A DNA stretch of 64,000 nt from Yponomeuta sedellus (taxonomy: Eukaryota; Arthropoda; Insecta; Lepidoptera; Yponomeutidae): positions 17,420,269-17,484,268 of the forward strand of contig OW203725.1 of NCBI GenBank assembly GCA_934045075.1, read 5' to 3'. The notes below the pieces were generated by a model, which did not search any database, was not told where the DNA came from, and worked only from the letters and a program-made list of their open reading frames with translations. Of this stretch, positions 41,707 through 53,154 are shown in pieces. Both the position numbers and the translations under genes were made by a program. Position 1 is the stretch's first letter, and each line of letters opens with the position of its first letter.

Positions 41707-44700
41707 ACAAAAACAGAAATTTGCAATACTATTTTTATGGGTGTAAATATGTGAGGGATTGGTAAACGCAGGGAGGACGGCACGTACAATGCTGACAATT
41801 ATACGTTCAGCTTAGCAATCCAGCATGTTTTCGATTGCTGTGTTAGTTTAGTCGAAAGATGGTACATATTAGAACTGCTAGCTCAGTCCATTGGAGAGTT
41901 GCAACAGAGTCAGCTACAAACGTTTTCGGCTGAATTGTACCATCTTTCGTAGTTATCATGTTAGTTATTAAAAAGGCTACGTTATTTTAGGTCTTGTGGC
42001 ACCCTACAAGGAAATCATTTGTAGGTACGCCTCTCAAGGAACTAAACTAAATCGTAGTGAGGAAGGACGCTGAGGTGTCACTAGTGATTGCTCATATTAT
42101 AAAATTAAATTCGGGAAGGTATTATGTACGTGCGAAGTATTGTTATTTTGATCTGGGCGTCGATGTTGCCATGTCTGATATGCCTTGAGTAAGTTGATGG
42201 CTTCGGTTTGACAAATGTGTTGGGACTCTGGGAACAACGGCTTTTAGCGTTTCAAGAAGAATGTTGCGATATCACTTTTTAACGTAGAGGAAATTTTAAT
42301 ATCATGTTTTCTGAAAAGTGAAACAAAAATGTGAGGGCCGTTTTTGCCAGCAGCTCAAGGATAGCTTAGGAATTTAAATGTTTGCCTGTGTGTTTTGCTT
42401 AGTTCTTGGTTCTATTTGGGCTAAAGTATTGAGATAGCAAAGGATGTGTAAAAGTTAGATCACGCTGTAACGGTCACATGATTTATATATTGTCGTAAAA
42501 TGTCTAATATTAGTCGGTTGCTCCGTCTGGGTTAATATAACATAGAGTTAAAAAAATTTACACGAATTATCGCTAAGAACTTTTAGCAATGTTTTAGTTT
42601 TGTGATCATACGAGTAATTGTTATATATAATTGTAATTCACCGTATTGTGTAAAAATATCGCCGACGGTATCTGGTGAATTTATATTTTTTATTTTCTTT
42701 TCTCCAATTTTAAGTCGACATTGTTGTCTTCCACGTTTAGAGTACACTGTGTATGGAATAACGAATTATTGCAATAGCATTATATACGGAAATTGGATAA
42801 GCATTCGTTTAGCGCCAAAACCTACACGATAAGGTTAAAGGGTTTTACTAAACCTTTAAAATATTTTTGATAAATGATGCATTCTTCTTAATTTAACCAA
42901 GTTTTGGGAACATTATATTGTTCGGAGTTTGAAAATTCTAAATTATCCGTGAAAAATAAATGTATTAGTTATTCTACATTAGAACTCTAACATTGAAGAC
43001 TTGTTTGATTGTACGAAAAATATGAATTTATTTTCAGTACAAATTATTTTTAGTCGATGAAAGCTTTATAAGATATATTGCAACTTAGTATATTTTTTTT
43101 ATTATTCTTACATACTTAAAATATTGATTTCTTATATACAATATTCACTGTGTTTTTATGTAGTTCGTTTAATTTCAGTGCGAAAGCACTTTGTTACGTC
43201 TATTATCTAAAATATTATTGAAGTCAATGTAATGTTAGAAAGGGCCTCCCTCAGTACAAGAGCACTAATTGTGAGCTACGGCAAACTTGGTTGGTAATGT
43301 AATATTTGCACAAAATACCTACCTTATGTAGTCTTTAGGCAACTACTTCTAATGATCATTTAGTTTGCATCCGCTAACATCCACTAGAATATCAACTAGA
43401 TTATAATCTGTGTAAGTCAAGTCAATAAGTGATACTCTCACAGCTTATTTAGACTATTGGTACATCCTCCGATACTTGAGGCCGTACCGTTCTTTAATCT
43501 TAGAAAATTTCTCTCGTTTCAATCTCTCGGTAGATAAATAAACAGCTTCGCGAAATGACGCTTCAGACTCTCGATCTCGTTTCAACCTGAATTTTGTCTC
43601 CAATTTTTAATATAATAGAAACGACACGTTAGCTGTAGGTTCGTCTGTAAAGTTGTTATAAAAATAGTAATTAGTGCGTGCAAACAACTGAATTATTATT
43701 ATGACACTCATTTTGCGCGGAAAGATCAGCCACATTTTGCGTCCGCGGGTAGTGATTTTTATGAACATTTCGCGTGTCGCAAATGGTGAACAGGCCGCGG
43801 TGACGGCGTTAGCTTTGTATTAACTTTGTTTGTGGCCTTATTGTGAATGGCGCCCGCCGTGGGGCCTCGTCGCCATCTTGTTTCTTGATCATTTCAATGC
43901 TTGGACGATAATAGGTGTTGTAATTGTTGAGACTGCTGATGAGCGGATGTGGCACGCGGCTCGAGTCGACTGCTGTGATAGTGCGCGCTATGCTGCGCCC
44001 CTGCTCCTCTACGGGCAGCTACGTGGACACACGGCTGATGTTAAAATAATAAAATACTACATAGCGTTACTTGAAGTTAAATTAAGGCCTATCAATAAGA
44101 ATATACCGACTAATCTCCTTGGCTAATTGTTATCTGTTTCGACCGTGTGTCGCGGAGCCGACCGCGTCCCCTGGTTTCGTTTTACGAATTCTCGTAAGTG
44201 TTAAAATTGCTTGCCGGCGCGCTGCGTCGCGTCTCGGCCAGTCGAAGGAAGACTGGATTGTCACTATTCATCACACAGAGACCTGGAGGTGGTTGTATAT
44301 AGTTGTTTAGCTGTGTAATATTGTGATCATATTGCGCTTATATGCGTTTTTTTAATTAGGTTTCATTACGATAATATTAGGTTAACTATAATTTGTGCTG
44401 GACGCAGTAAATTCGTATCCGTTTGAATATTGGATTGGGTGTTTGCATGTTGGTTTGAAGTTTTCTTTTTAAATTACCATTCGTTGTGATTTATATGTTC
44501 AAATGTGTTTTTGCGATTTAGTTTTGAAATGCGCAAGCATAATAAATATTACGAGTGACCGCTTCATGGACTATTTTGTAGTGACCAATTTTATCTTTAC
44601 ATAAGACAAAATTGTAAATTGACAATTTTAATGTGTAAAGTTTTATATACAATACAAATAGATGATTTTCTACATATCGTTGGTTTCGTTTTCCAAAGAA

Positions 44701-44843
44701 AGTTATTATTAAGAAACCCCATTGTAATCACGTGTGATGTTAGTAAATTGGTTCCAGTTCCAAATTTAGTAGGTACCTATGTAAACGGCATAGCATACAT
44801 ATTAAACCCTGAATATTTTACACTCCTTTTAATTTACCCGGTC

Positions 44844-44849
44844 AATAAA
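44844..44849 (+). promoter_or_regulatory. AATAAA on plus strand, possible distal RB1CC1 poly(A) signal
   Basis: A canonical hexamer 3.8 kb after the RB1CC1 stop and about 30 bp from the opposed gcm signal. It would be a distal end for RB1CC1 only if the whole interval is UTR; a nearer signal exists at 41701. Confidence 0.25.
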
Positions 44850-44875
44850 AGTCAACGACTGAATAGGAAACCTCT

Positions 44876-44881
44876 TTTATT
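44876..44881 (-). promoter_or_regulatory. poly(A) signal AATAAA, likely gcm
   Basis: AATAAA on the minus strand just downstream of the last gcm-derived copy; no other canonical signal was noticed between the gcm stop and here. It would give a 3' UTR of about 1.15 kb that includes both exon copies. Confidence 0.5.
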
Positions 44882-44904
44882 ACAACTATCACATGATATG
44901 TACA

Positions 44905-45571
44905 ATAGGATATTTACAAACAGTCTTACATACTAGAGTAACAATCAGATCAACTGAACTGATCAGACCGTGAACGCTTTTAGTGCTCTAACATACAGTA
45001 GTATGTTGGAGCACTAAAAGCGTTCACGGTGTGCTGTTGCATGTCGAAGTCTCTACAGTCCGTCATCTGAGGCGATGTGAACGCACAGTCCTTGTAGTTT
45101 CACACTGGGGTGCTCTACAGCTGATTGCGTGTATTTCTGTCCCGTCCAGCAGTTCCTATAGTACCACTGCTGCTCAGTTTCCAATACGGCGACATGCTAG
45201 AACATTCCTTGGCGTAGTAGTGAGCCTCTTCAGGATAGTACGCTTGCGTGGAGTAGTTCTGTTGCTCGCAGTAAGCCTCAGCTTGCTGGTACCCGTTGCC
45301 GAATTGTTCTGGAGAGGGCGCTTCGCTCGACTACGACCCTCCAGCCGCGCCTTGCCACTCAAACCAGTAGGAATCTTCTGATCTAGAGTCCCCGTTCAGC
45401 TCCGCAAACGTGGGCGGCGATTCTAAGGGGCCGGTTTGTTCCATTTGGCCGAACTCCATTCTGATTGGCTGATCAAGTTGGAATATTTCTTCGGGATGGA
45501 ATATGTCGTCGGATAGTGCAGTTGGGTCGTAAGCTTGCTGGGAGAGAGACTCCGACTTTCCAGCCGCGCCT
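44905..45571 (-). pseudogene. third copy of gcm terminal-exon segment
   Basis: A longer copy than the second, beginning at the CAAGCTTACGACCC part of the exon (equivalent to about 46583) and continuing through [19 protein letters not shown] and the C-terminus. It carries a TAG after GGG TCG, and single-base changes further on, so it cannot encode the full tail. It joins the second copy through a short hybrid piece (gactttccagccgcgcc). The lowest-coordinate end is followed by what looks like the ancestral gcm 3' UTR. Confidence 0.85.
44967..45030. repeat. 30-bp-arm hairpin at the end of the third gcm copy
   Basis: The left arm 44967-44996 and right arm 45001-45030 are reverse complements with one mismatch and a 4-base loop (agta). 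Both arms are the gcm C-terminal coding end (NAFSALT), so a mirrored piece was added to the copy. Confidence 0.9.
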
Positions 45572-45979
45572 TGATATTTACAGTAGGATATTTACCAACA
45601 GTCTTACCTACTAGAGTAACAATCAGATCAGTTTTATGTTAGAGCACTAAAAGCGTTCACGGTCTGCTGTTGCATGTTGAAGTCTCTACAGTCCGTCATC
45701 TGAGGCGATGTGAACGCAGTCATTGTAGTTCCAGACTGGGGCTCTACAGCTGACTGCGTGCATTCCTGTCCTGTCCAGGAGTTCCTATAGTAACGCTGCT
45801 GTTCAGTTTCCAGCAACGTTCTAGAACATTCCAAGGCATAGCAATGAGCCTTTTCAGGAGAGTACGCTTGCGTGGAGTAGTTCTGTTGCTCGCAGTAAGC
45901 CTCAGCTTGCTGGTACCCGTTCCGGAATAGTTCTGGAGAGGGCGCTTCGCTCGACTCCGACCCTCCAGCCGTGCCTTGA
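45572..45979 (-). pseudogene. second copy of gcm terminal-exon segment plus 3' UTR start
   Basis: A near-identical tandem copy of gcm 46385-45980. It starts at AAGGCACGGCTGG and runs through the region of the native stop into the same UTR motif (actctagta..aagactgttt). The frame is still open for over 100 codons: two single-base indels compensate each other and a six-base deletion is in frame. It ends TAA two codons early. It lies downstream of the gcm stop, so it should be 3' UTR; use as an alternative last exon is conceivable but not shown. Confidence 0.85.
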
Positions 45980-46032
45980 TATTTACAGTAGGATATTTAC
46001 AAACAGTCTTATCTACTAGAGTAACAATCAGA

Positions 46033-46724
46033 TCAGTTGTATGTTAGAGCACTAAAAGCGTTCACGGTCTGCTGTTGCATGTCGAATTCTCTACAGTCCG
46101 TCATCTGAGGCGATGTGAACGCACAGTCATTGTAGTTCCACACTGGGGGCTCTACAGCTGATTGCGTGCATTCCTGTCCGGTCCAGGAGTTCCTGTAGTA
46201 CCGCTGCTGCTCAGTTTCCAATACGGGCGACGTTCTAGAACATTCCACGGCGTAGTAGTGAGCCTCTTCAGGATAATACGCTTGCGTGGAGTAGTTCTGT
46301 TGCTCGCAGTAAGCCTCAGCTTGCTGGTACCCGTTGCCGAATTGTTCTGGAGAGGGTGCTTCGCTCGACTCCGACCCTCCAGCCGCGCCTTGCCACTCAA
46401 ACCAGTAGGAATCTTCTGATCTAGAGTCCCCGTTCAGCTCCGCAAACGTGGGCGGCGATTCTAAGGGGCCTGTTTGTTCCATTTGGCCGAACTCCATTCT
46501 GATTGGCTGATCGAGTTGGAATATTTCTTCGGGATGGAATATGTCGTCGGATAGTGCAGTTGGATCGTAAGCTTGCTGGGGGAGCGCAGGCGCGGGCGGT
46601 GGGGCGTAGGCGGCGTAGGGCTGCGGCTCGGGTGGGGTCCAGGCGGGAGCCGCGTAGGCCTCCGCTGGCGGCTCAGCGCGCCACCGGCACCCGCACTCGA
46701 ACGGGCCGCACGTGCATGTTAGAC
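46033..46724 (-). CDS. gcm: gcm terminal coding exon, Cys-rich then Pro/Gln/Tyr-rich tail
   Basis: Acceptor gtcacaacag. The frame begins [18 protein letters not shown], passes a Pro/Ala/Tyr-rich stretch ([20 protein letters not shown]), then [31 protein letters not shown] and [20 protein letters not shown], and ends NAFSALTYN at TGA (46035-46033). The tail has the look of a transactivation region. Its last two thirds are duplicated twice immediately downstream. Confidence 0.92.
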
Positions 46725-49417
46725 CTGTTGTGACAGATAGGAATTAGAGCTTCTTACATTTCTGAATATTAGAGAGCATCGGTATAGAGCTATTATCACA
46801 TTAGGGAGGTTCTAGGTTCAACACTGGCTCATACCAATTAGGTACTTTGTTCTCGATGTTACATAGGTAAGTAACTAGTGAATTAGCTACGTAGCAATAC
46901 CTACTACTAGCTAACAGTGAAGGGAAATATTGTGAGCAAACCTGAGTGCCTGAGGTTTTCACATACCTACCTGTGAGTAAGTACCTACGCACACTCTCTA
47001 CAGTCTATTTATTCTTACTTGTCTTATTTAGTAAACAAGATTCTAACCTTAAATTTGAGATTAGATGCCTAAACTAGACATTTTCTCGCAAATTCATGAA
47101 CTTTGTTTATAAAAATGGCAGCGTGTTATCTAAAAGAGCGTTCCAGGTTACTTCATTTATGGAAATATGGCAGTTTTGGACTAAAAAGTCACAGTTTAAG
47201 GCTAGACTCTTGTTTACTAAATTGGACAAGTAAGAATAAATAGAGTGCAAAAGCTTGCGCCCTACCGTGCGACTTACCTAAGCTAGGCTAGGTAAAATTA
47301 TAGTGATTTATTGAAATTATATTGATAATGTATTTTTTAAGTAGGTAGGTAAGTACTGTTTGCAACTGTGACCATCGATACTTTATTGAGCACATCTTAG
47401 AGGTCTTTCGCCATCTCCAAGTAGTGACAACTGGTTATAGGTACCTAAATATACCATAATGTCACGCCGATTAGAAGAATGAAACCATACAGGTGCCTCA
47501 CTAATCGAGAAGGCAATAATAATCCTCCTTCTGACGCAGGCGTGTAAAAAAGAGAGTTGATCTATTCGACTTCAGGTGATAACATGCTTCTTACCTCGTT
47601 GTCCATCGGGAATTAACGGAGGCGGCGGCGGAGGACCATTGCTATTCATCTTCTGCATCTGTTTCTCGGGCTTCAACGTGGTGATCTTATCCGCTAGCGC
47701 TGCGTCCCTCGCCAGCAACAAAGCCAGGCCTCTAACCCTTCGCCCAGCTCCCAGGGACCGCCGGACCTCGCTGGCGCCCTTCGCCTCAGGTCTGGGATGG
47801 TCGTGGGCGCCCTTCGCTTGGAAGAAGACGGCGTGCTCTGTGTGCCGCCAAAAATGCGTGACGGGGTAGCCGCAGTGGCCGCGGCAGGGTTGTACCTCGA
47901 GGCGGCCGCCGTTGCAGTGCCGGTTCGGACAGGGCTTTCCTGTTGGGAAAACGCATGTAATTATTTAAAACCAAGCATCGGCAGACACTGATTAGCGACT
48001 TAAATTGGCAGAGACCTGCTGAAGAACGGATGTTTCCATCTGCAGTTGATTACAAATAGTGATGGGCAAGCATAATACCTACGTACGTAGACATTGATGT
48101 AGATAGATAGATAGAGAACACTTTATTGTACATAAAAAAGGAAATTACACAGGTATTTGATGTACCTAGATGTCTAAACCCAACCCGGCAGGTAACTATG
48201 CTTTCTTTGAGATTTGGTGTAGTAGGTACATAAACCATCTCTCTACAGAGGCCAGCCTCCTGGAAAATAATCCTACACCTGAAAAACATTTTAGGTTCAC
48301 CATTCATCCGGAGAATATTTAATCTTCGGATGAAACTTCATCAGGTACGTGTAGAGATGCAAATAGAAAAAAAACAATTTGTTTTTTTTTTCAAAACTTA
48401 GAATAAAAAATTTTTTTTTTCTAAATTTGGTTTATTTTCAGAAAAGGTGTTATTCATTAAGTGATGGAATAAAACATTAAAATGTTATCGTTTTTCATAC
48501 CAAAGCGTTTTGTAGCAAACCGCGCTTAGCATCGCGTACAAAAGTCGTCATGGGCAACGGCTCTAAGAATGGTGCGTTTTGGAAATAACTCTCTGTAGGA
48601 AATACCGCCACCTTCTATACAAAGTATTTTATACAGCTCTATGGAAAATAAGCCCATGTATCACCATAATACTTAAAGTTGCTATTATACTTTTCATGTA
48701 TAATAGTTTTACTTTTTACGTTGCTGTAGTGATATCGGAAAGTAGACCTTGCCTCCAACAACATAAGATATCATACAACAAACACGGAAAATTATATAAG
48801 ACCTTACTTACTCTAGCCTAGCTAGCTGTGCGTTCAAAATCTTGGATAATGGAACGTAACAGAGAAAGTAATTTTCAAATATGACATCTATATTCCTACA
48901 AATAAAGAGCCTTGTATTGTCCTTGACTACTTTGACCTCTTCTTTAGGTCATTCATGCCATCGGTCAGAGTCAGATTCACAGAACAAGTCAGATTTATTT
49001 TTACATCACTAGCTACGTGACAATTCATTCGCAAAAGATTTTCTTTAAAAGAGTCGTTTTATGATCACTTTAGTTTATGATTCGCGTGAACGCAGTGCCA
49101 AACCACAACAACTGACCTTGCTGTTTCTTTCGCGCCTTATCACAGATGGCCGGCCTCAGATGCACTCGCGACCCGTCTTGCAGTCGACACCGTGCGGAGC
49201 AGACTAGTACTCCCAGGCAGCTTTTCTTCAGTATATGGACGTTATGATTGTTTGTATTCCTCATGGCCCAACCGGAGGCGTGTCGCCGGGCCTCTTCGCA
49301 GTTGGGTGGGTAGACTTTGCGGACGTGTCCGTCGCACCAGTCGCTGAACTGGTCGAATGCGGACACGTGGGGGACGACGGCGTCGTTGATATCCCACTCC
49401 GGAGTGGAGTCTGTCAT
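46033..49417 (-). CDS. gcm: glial cells missing (gcm), GCM-domain transcription factor
   Basis: Three coding exons on the minus strand (49417-49117, 47939-47595, 46724-46033) join in phase to 445 codons. GCM proteins are nuclear zinc-containing DNA-binding factors; in Drosophila they switch neural precursors to glia and act in blood cells. The GCM domain covers roughly residues 8-165, with the family hallmarks [53 protein letters not shown] and FFQAKG.HDHPRPE. The rest is a Pro/Gln/Tyr-rich tail typical of activation regions. ATG 49417 was chosen because WDIND follows within eight residues, as in the family, but the frame stays open upstream to a possible acceptor (ccttccag), so a further 5' coding exon is possible. 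Confidence 0.95.
46803..46990 (-). mobile_element. family D SINE fragment in gcm intron
   Basis: gagcaaacctgagtgcctgag, ttcacatacctacctg and the acgtagcaatacc word match the family D body (plus-strand direction uncertain). Confidence 0.45.
46991..47251. mobile_element. MITE with about 60-bp TIRs in gcm intron
   Basis: tctatttattcttacttgtc, atttagtaaacaaga.tcta.ccttaaa on the left are mirrored by 47190-47251 with few mismatches. Interior non-coding. Confidence 0.85.
47595..47939 (-). CDS. gcm: gcm coding exon 2, C-terminal half of GCM domain
   Basis: After a ttcccaacag acceptor: [50 protein letters not shown], the GCM zinc-binding and DNA-contact part, then Arg-rich [16 protein letters not shown] and [17 protein letters not shown]. 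Donor gtaaga. It is GC-rich (codon third positions mostly G/C), so on both strands it gives long shadow frames. Confidence 0.94.
47940..49116. other. gcm intron between coding exons 1 and 2
   Basis: No repeats of the main families; 48360-48440 is poly-A/poly-T rich. Nothing else recognised. Confidence 0.5.
49117..49417 (-). CDS. gcm: gcm coding exon 1, N-terminal half of GCM domain
   Basis: [18 protein letters not shown], then [49 protein letters not shown] and [11 protein letters not shown]. Cys residues of the zinc sites are present. The donor on the minus strand is gtcagt, leaving one G. The open frame past 49117 is intron. Confidence 0.95.
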
Positions 49418-49552
49418 GTCCGCGCGGCTGCCGCTGGAAGGGTTAGGTTTAATTAGAGGGCGTTGTAATTTGGTTGTGTGTTTGGAAGCGATAGCATACT
49501 AATGGCGAGATCAGATAAGTCATTGATAAACATTCATTCGTGTTCATATTCT

Positions 49553-49790
49553 TTTTAATGCACTAACCCGTGCTAAGGACAACTTTAAAAACCTATTTAG
49601 AGGCTAAAAATTCCGCCCATGCCGTGACTCGGACCCGCGACCTCTGGGTAACCGTGCCAGCGCTCGCTCGTCTAAACTAGGCCGGGCCTGTGTCTTAGAC
49701 GCCAGTTCCTTCATTTGACACCACTTTACATTATTAGGTAAGTAAGTGAGAATTTAAAAACCTATTTAGAGGCTAAAAAATAGTATAAGT
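49553..49790 (-). mobile_element. SINE A fragments upstream of gcm
   Basis: 49553-49665 is a minus-strand tail and head with a degraded box B (tgactcggacccgcgac). A second short tail (aacctatttagaggctaaa) lies at 49757-49779. Confidence 0.8.
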
Positions 49791-50393
49791 AAGTGAGAAG
49801 TACAAAATATTCTTCAACAATAAATCAATTGTTACAATATTGTTTGAAGGTAGGTAGAGTGATTCTTAACCGACTATTGCGGCTATTGCAGACTATTGCG
49901 TATCCTGTCATTCAATGCAACATACTTCTCAAGGACTCAAGAAGTTGCATTAGTAATAAATACATTAATATAAAAATCACTTTGGGCGCACAGGGCCGGG
50001 GTACGAGTGGCAAACGTTACTCTGACTCTATAGCCAGTCTGACGCTGGACCTTTACGTGGAGACATGTAGTGGAACATTCCGACATTTATTAGATAGTGT
50101 TGATCTCAGGGGGAGTAAGGTATGTAGGTACTGGCGTAACGCCCGGCTTTCAGCTTCATTTTCCCACAGCCATGCTCATTATTGAAGTTCAATTCGTGTG
50201 TAAATCGCTGAGAAAGCTCCCCTCTTGCTTGTTGAGCCAATTGGGCTCAGACGGGACCGTCTCGAGGGTGCGCCCTAATTGGATAAATAACTTTGTGGAC
50301 CTACCTCCCCACCCAGACATGCAGTAGTCGGTAAATAGAGACTAGCGAGATACTTATTGCAAGATGTGCATGTGGAAGAATGATTGCAACATA

Positions 50394-50706
50394 ATCGTAT
50401 AATCATGTGGGTACAGCGATGTCATTCTGATGTTAAAACCTAACTGCTAAGTAGGTACTCGGGGCTGCAAGCGATGCAAATTACTTCAGCCAGATGTCGC
50501 TGCCTGTACGTAATACAGAGAATATTGTAAAGAGGTTCGAAATTTCACTGATGCCGGTGAGTCGCCCATTAGCTCAATTGGAAAGAGCGCTGGCACGGAT
50601 AGCCAGAGGTCGCGGGTTCAAATCCCGGCATGGGTGGAATTTTAGCCTCTAAATAGGTTTTTAAAATTGTCCTTAGCACGGGTTAGTGCATTAAAAAAAA
50701 AGAGTA
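50394..50706 (+). mobile_element. tRNA-derived SINE A, full length
   Basis: The cleanest solo plus-strand copy: aatcatgtgggtacagcgat through tagctcaattggaaagagc, gggttcaaatcccgg, tagcctctaaatagg and gtgcattaaaaaaa. About 310 bp, the same as one unit of the 5291 array. Confidence 0.93.
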
Positions 50707-51177
50707 TAATGATTGCAACATTTATTTTTATATTTTTATTTCTGTTGCTATGCCTCCATAATGGTACCTACTTATAACAATTTCAACACCTTGTAAACTT
50801 ATGGTTGCAATAAATGATTATGATGGCGTTATTAATACGGCATAGGTAGGTAAGCATCTACCTACTCCAGCCCGGGTAGTAGGAGAACGCTGGTCGCGCC
50901 TTTTAAATATCACAAGTCGCGACTTTAAGGTAGGTAGGTACATCAATTGTCAAATTCTGATATTTTTGCACCACAACACGCGTGACTCGTGCCATCGTTC
51001 GAACCATCCTATGGTTAGTGCCTTTATTCTTTACTTTGGTTGTTTCAGTCGGTGTTTCGATCTTCGACGCCAGTGCTGCCGTGCTATCGATACCTACTTA
51101 ACGCTCAAAGCATGGAGTTAGGTACCACTATCTATATTACCTACAGTAGAGTGGCTACCTTGCACTTTTTTATTTTT
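50707..51177. other. nothing recognised
   Basis: AT-rich flank with scattered taggtaggta words. Confidence 0.4.
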
Positions 51178-51460
51178 TAAAGTCTTAGGGCGAGATAAAT
51201 AGTCGTTGCTTAGCCCAAGTCCGTACTCATGCTTCCCTAAGCATTACTTCAGGCTAACTTAGCTAAGTATCAATGCGTTACTAAAATATACCTACGTTTG
51301 CTTAGCTGAGCATGTTCTTAGGCCAATGCTAAGAATTAGTCCGGGTTTCGCGACTTAAGAGTGCCAAAGTACTGTCTATAATAGACAAATCGATTCTTAA
51401 GCAAGTGCTTCCGCTAAGACTCGTTCTTAGAAGCGACTATTTATCTCGCCCTTAGTCTTT
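51178..51460. mobile_element. MITE, about 280 bp
   Basis: Terminal agggcgagataaatagtcg and cgactatttatctcgccct form TIRs, extended by agtctt on both sides. Interior has many cttagc/gctaag words. Confidence 0.85.
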
Positions 51461-52775
51461 TACGGTAGCAATGTTATTTACCACCTCCTTGAATACGAGG
51501 ATGGTTCTTACGGAGAGAAAAGAAATTTATTACAGAAATTTATTTATCAAACTTTTAATTTGGCGGCTGGATATTTCCAAAACTGCATCGCAGCGGCGGC
51601 GGTCAATGAAAACATGCAGCTACTCAATAGAGTTCAATTAGAGACAATTGAGACCCCTCGCACTCGCATCGCACCTTCCCCAACGCGGTAGCGTTTGACT
51701 AGTAAATAGTACATACTACGTATACCACGCAAACAGTTCTATAGAAATAAGTCTTATTTGTAAAAAAGCGATTAGGTACATGCATTTCAGGTAATTTCAT
51801 CTTTCCCTATACGTCTGCAATTGATAAATATAGATATCGTGCTTTTGTAAATAAGACCGCAAGTCTACGCAATTGTTATTTGTTTGAATCTTTATGAGCT
51901 TACAAAAATTTGGCCCTCGGATTGATGGAAGTTTACCGCATGAGGTCTTTTGTACGTGGGTTTCTTTTGTTCTTTGTAGTATTTTGTTACAGTCTCGTAT
52001 TCAAGTTTTCTGAGAAATGTAGGTACTATCTATAAAACCCTCCTTAGTACGAAGCAGTTGTTTTACGACACAATTTGCACAAAAACGGCTATTCATCTGT
52101 TATTAGTCTTCTGTTAGTCTAGGTACTGCTGTGGCTTATGCCTTGAAGGATTGTTCTAATCACGTTTATTGTTTATTGGACTCTGATTCTCATTTATACG
52201 ACGACTTGGCTTGTTAAATTGTTACTGTGACTGTTACCTGTAATTTGGACTATCAAAACTGTACACTAATGAATACTTCTTGATTCGTATTAAGTACCTA
52301 CTTCTTATTTTATTATTTTAACTTTTTGCAGAAGTTAAGAATATAACATACAACCCTGTTGTTACCTTTGATTTTTATTTATTTAATTATTTTTGTAAAT
52401 AATCTGTACTCATTGTAAGAGAAAATTTATTCTATTGTACAAAATATATATTTATTCTAACCATTTTCATGTTTTGCTGCTATTGCTTTGCTTGGCCCCC
52501 GTGGTAGAGTACGGCCTATACCTACCCTCCTCAGGGAAGAGACCCGTGCCCCTGGGTGGGGACATAATGGGTTAGTGATGATTGCTTTGGAGACTACCTA
52601 CTAACTTCGTCTTAAGAGTGTATCAGTAAACTCTCTCATTTCAGTTAGGACCGGTTTCTGAATTGAGAGATTCACTAAATAAATAGGTACTTAAAATAAG
52701 TAACGTTCTGTAACGCTCTTTTCTGAGAAATTCGAAGAGACAGCATTGCAGTTAACTATTTAGGAATTCTCAATT
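51461..52775. other. AT-rich intergenic, one SINE tail
   Basis: 52493-52572 is the family C tail (cttggcccccgtggtagagta, gtgcccctgggtggggac). Otherwise nothing recognised. Confidence 0.45.
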
Positions 52776-52950
52776 AAAGCCGCGTTTTCACGGTCTCAGT
52801 GGACTCGGACCGAGTGCGGCATCCGAGTAAACTAATGCTTCTGATTGGCTATTTTGGTGTGGTCACGAAAAACCGTCCAATCAGAAGCATTCTTTTACTC
52901 GGATGGTGCACTCTGTCTGAGCGTACTAAGACAGTGAAAACCTGGCCTCA
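52776..52950. mobile_element. MITE, about 175 bp, arms of about 72 bp
   Basis: gttttcac.gtct, gcatccgagtaaa, aatgcttctgattgg on the left mirror ccaatcagaagcatt, ttactcggatg, gacagtgaaaac on the right; nearly the whole element is a hairpin. Confidence 0.85.
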
Positions 52951-53154
52951 GAAACTGCAGTGCTATTCACTAGCCCCGTTCGCTAGTGAGTTCGATCGAA
53001 TTCGTATTCAGTAATATAAGCTACCCCAGCGCTACGGCGGTGAAGTGAACTAGTTGTGCAGGTGGGATATTGACCCTTATTTCTATGAAGTTACGTTTAA
53101 AACAAAGGGAGTTCGAATCTCGACTTTATTACATCTGTCAAATAACCCTTTCGC

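Larger units (their letters stand above)
41049..44870. other. interval between RB1CC1 stop and gcm 3' end
   Basis: Mostly AT-rich and free of the SINE families that fill the introns. Contains a hairpin pair (41237-41282), an RTE minus-strand scrap (41289-41395), a short TIR pair cgaaagatggtaca / tgtaccatctttcg (41853, 41936) and a GC-rich patch 43730-44260. Open frames here have no recognisable product. Part is RB1CC1 3' UTR. Confidence 0.5.

Noticed and set aside
43830..44126. Possible small gene in the GC-rich patch
   Set aside because: No recognised domain, no splice context and no homologue that I can name; kept only as interval description.
45031..46419. Plus-strand open frames across 45031-46419
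   Set aside because: Antisense shadows of the gcm terminal exon and its copies.
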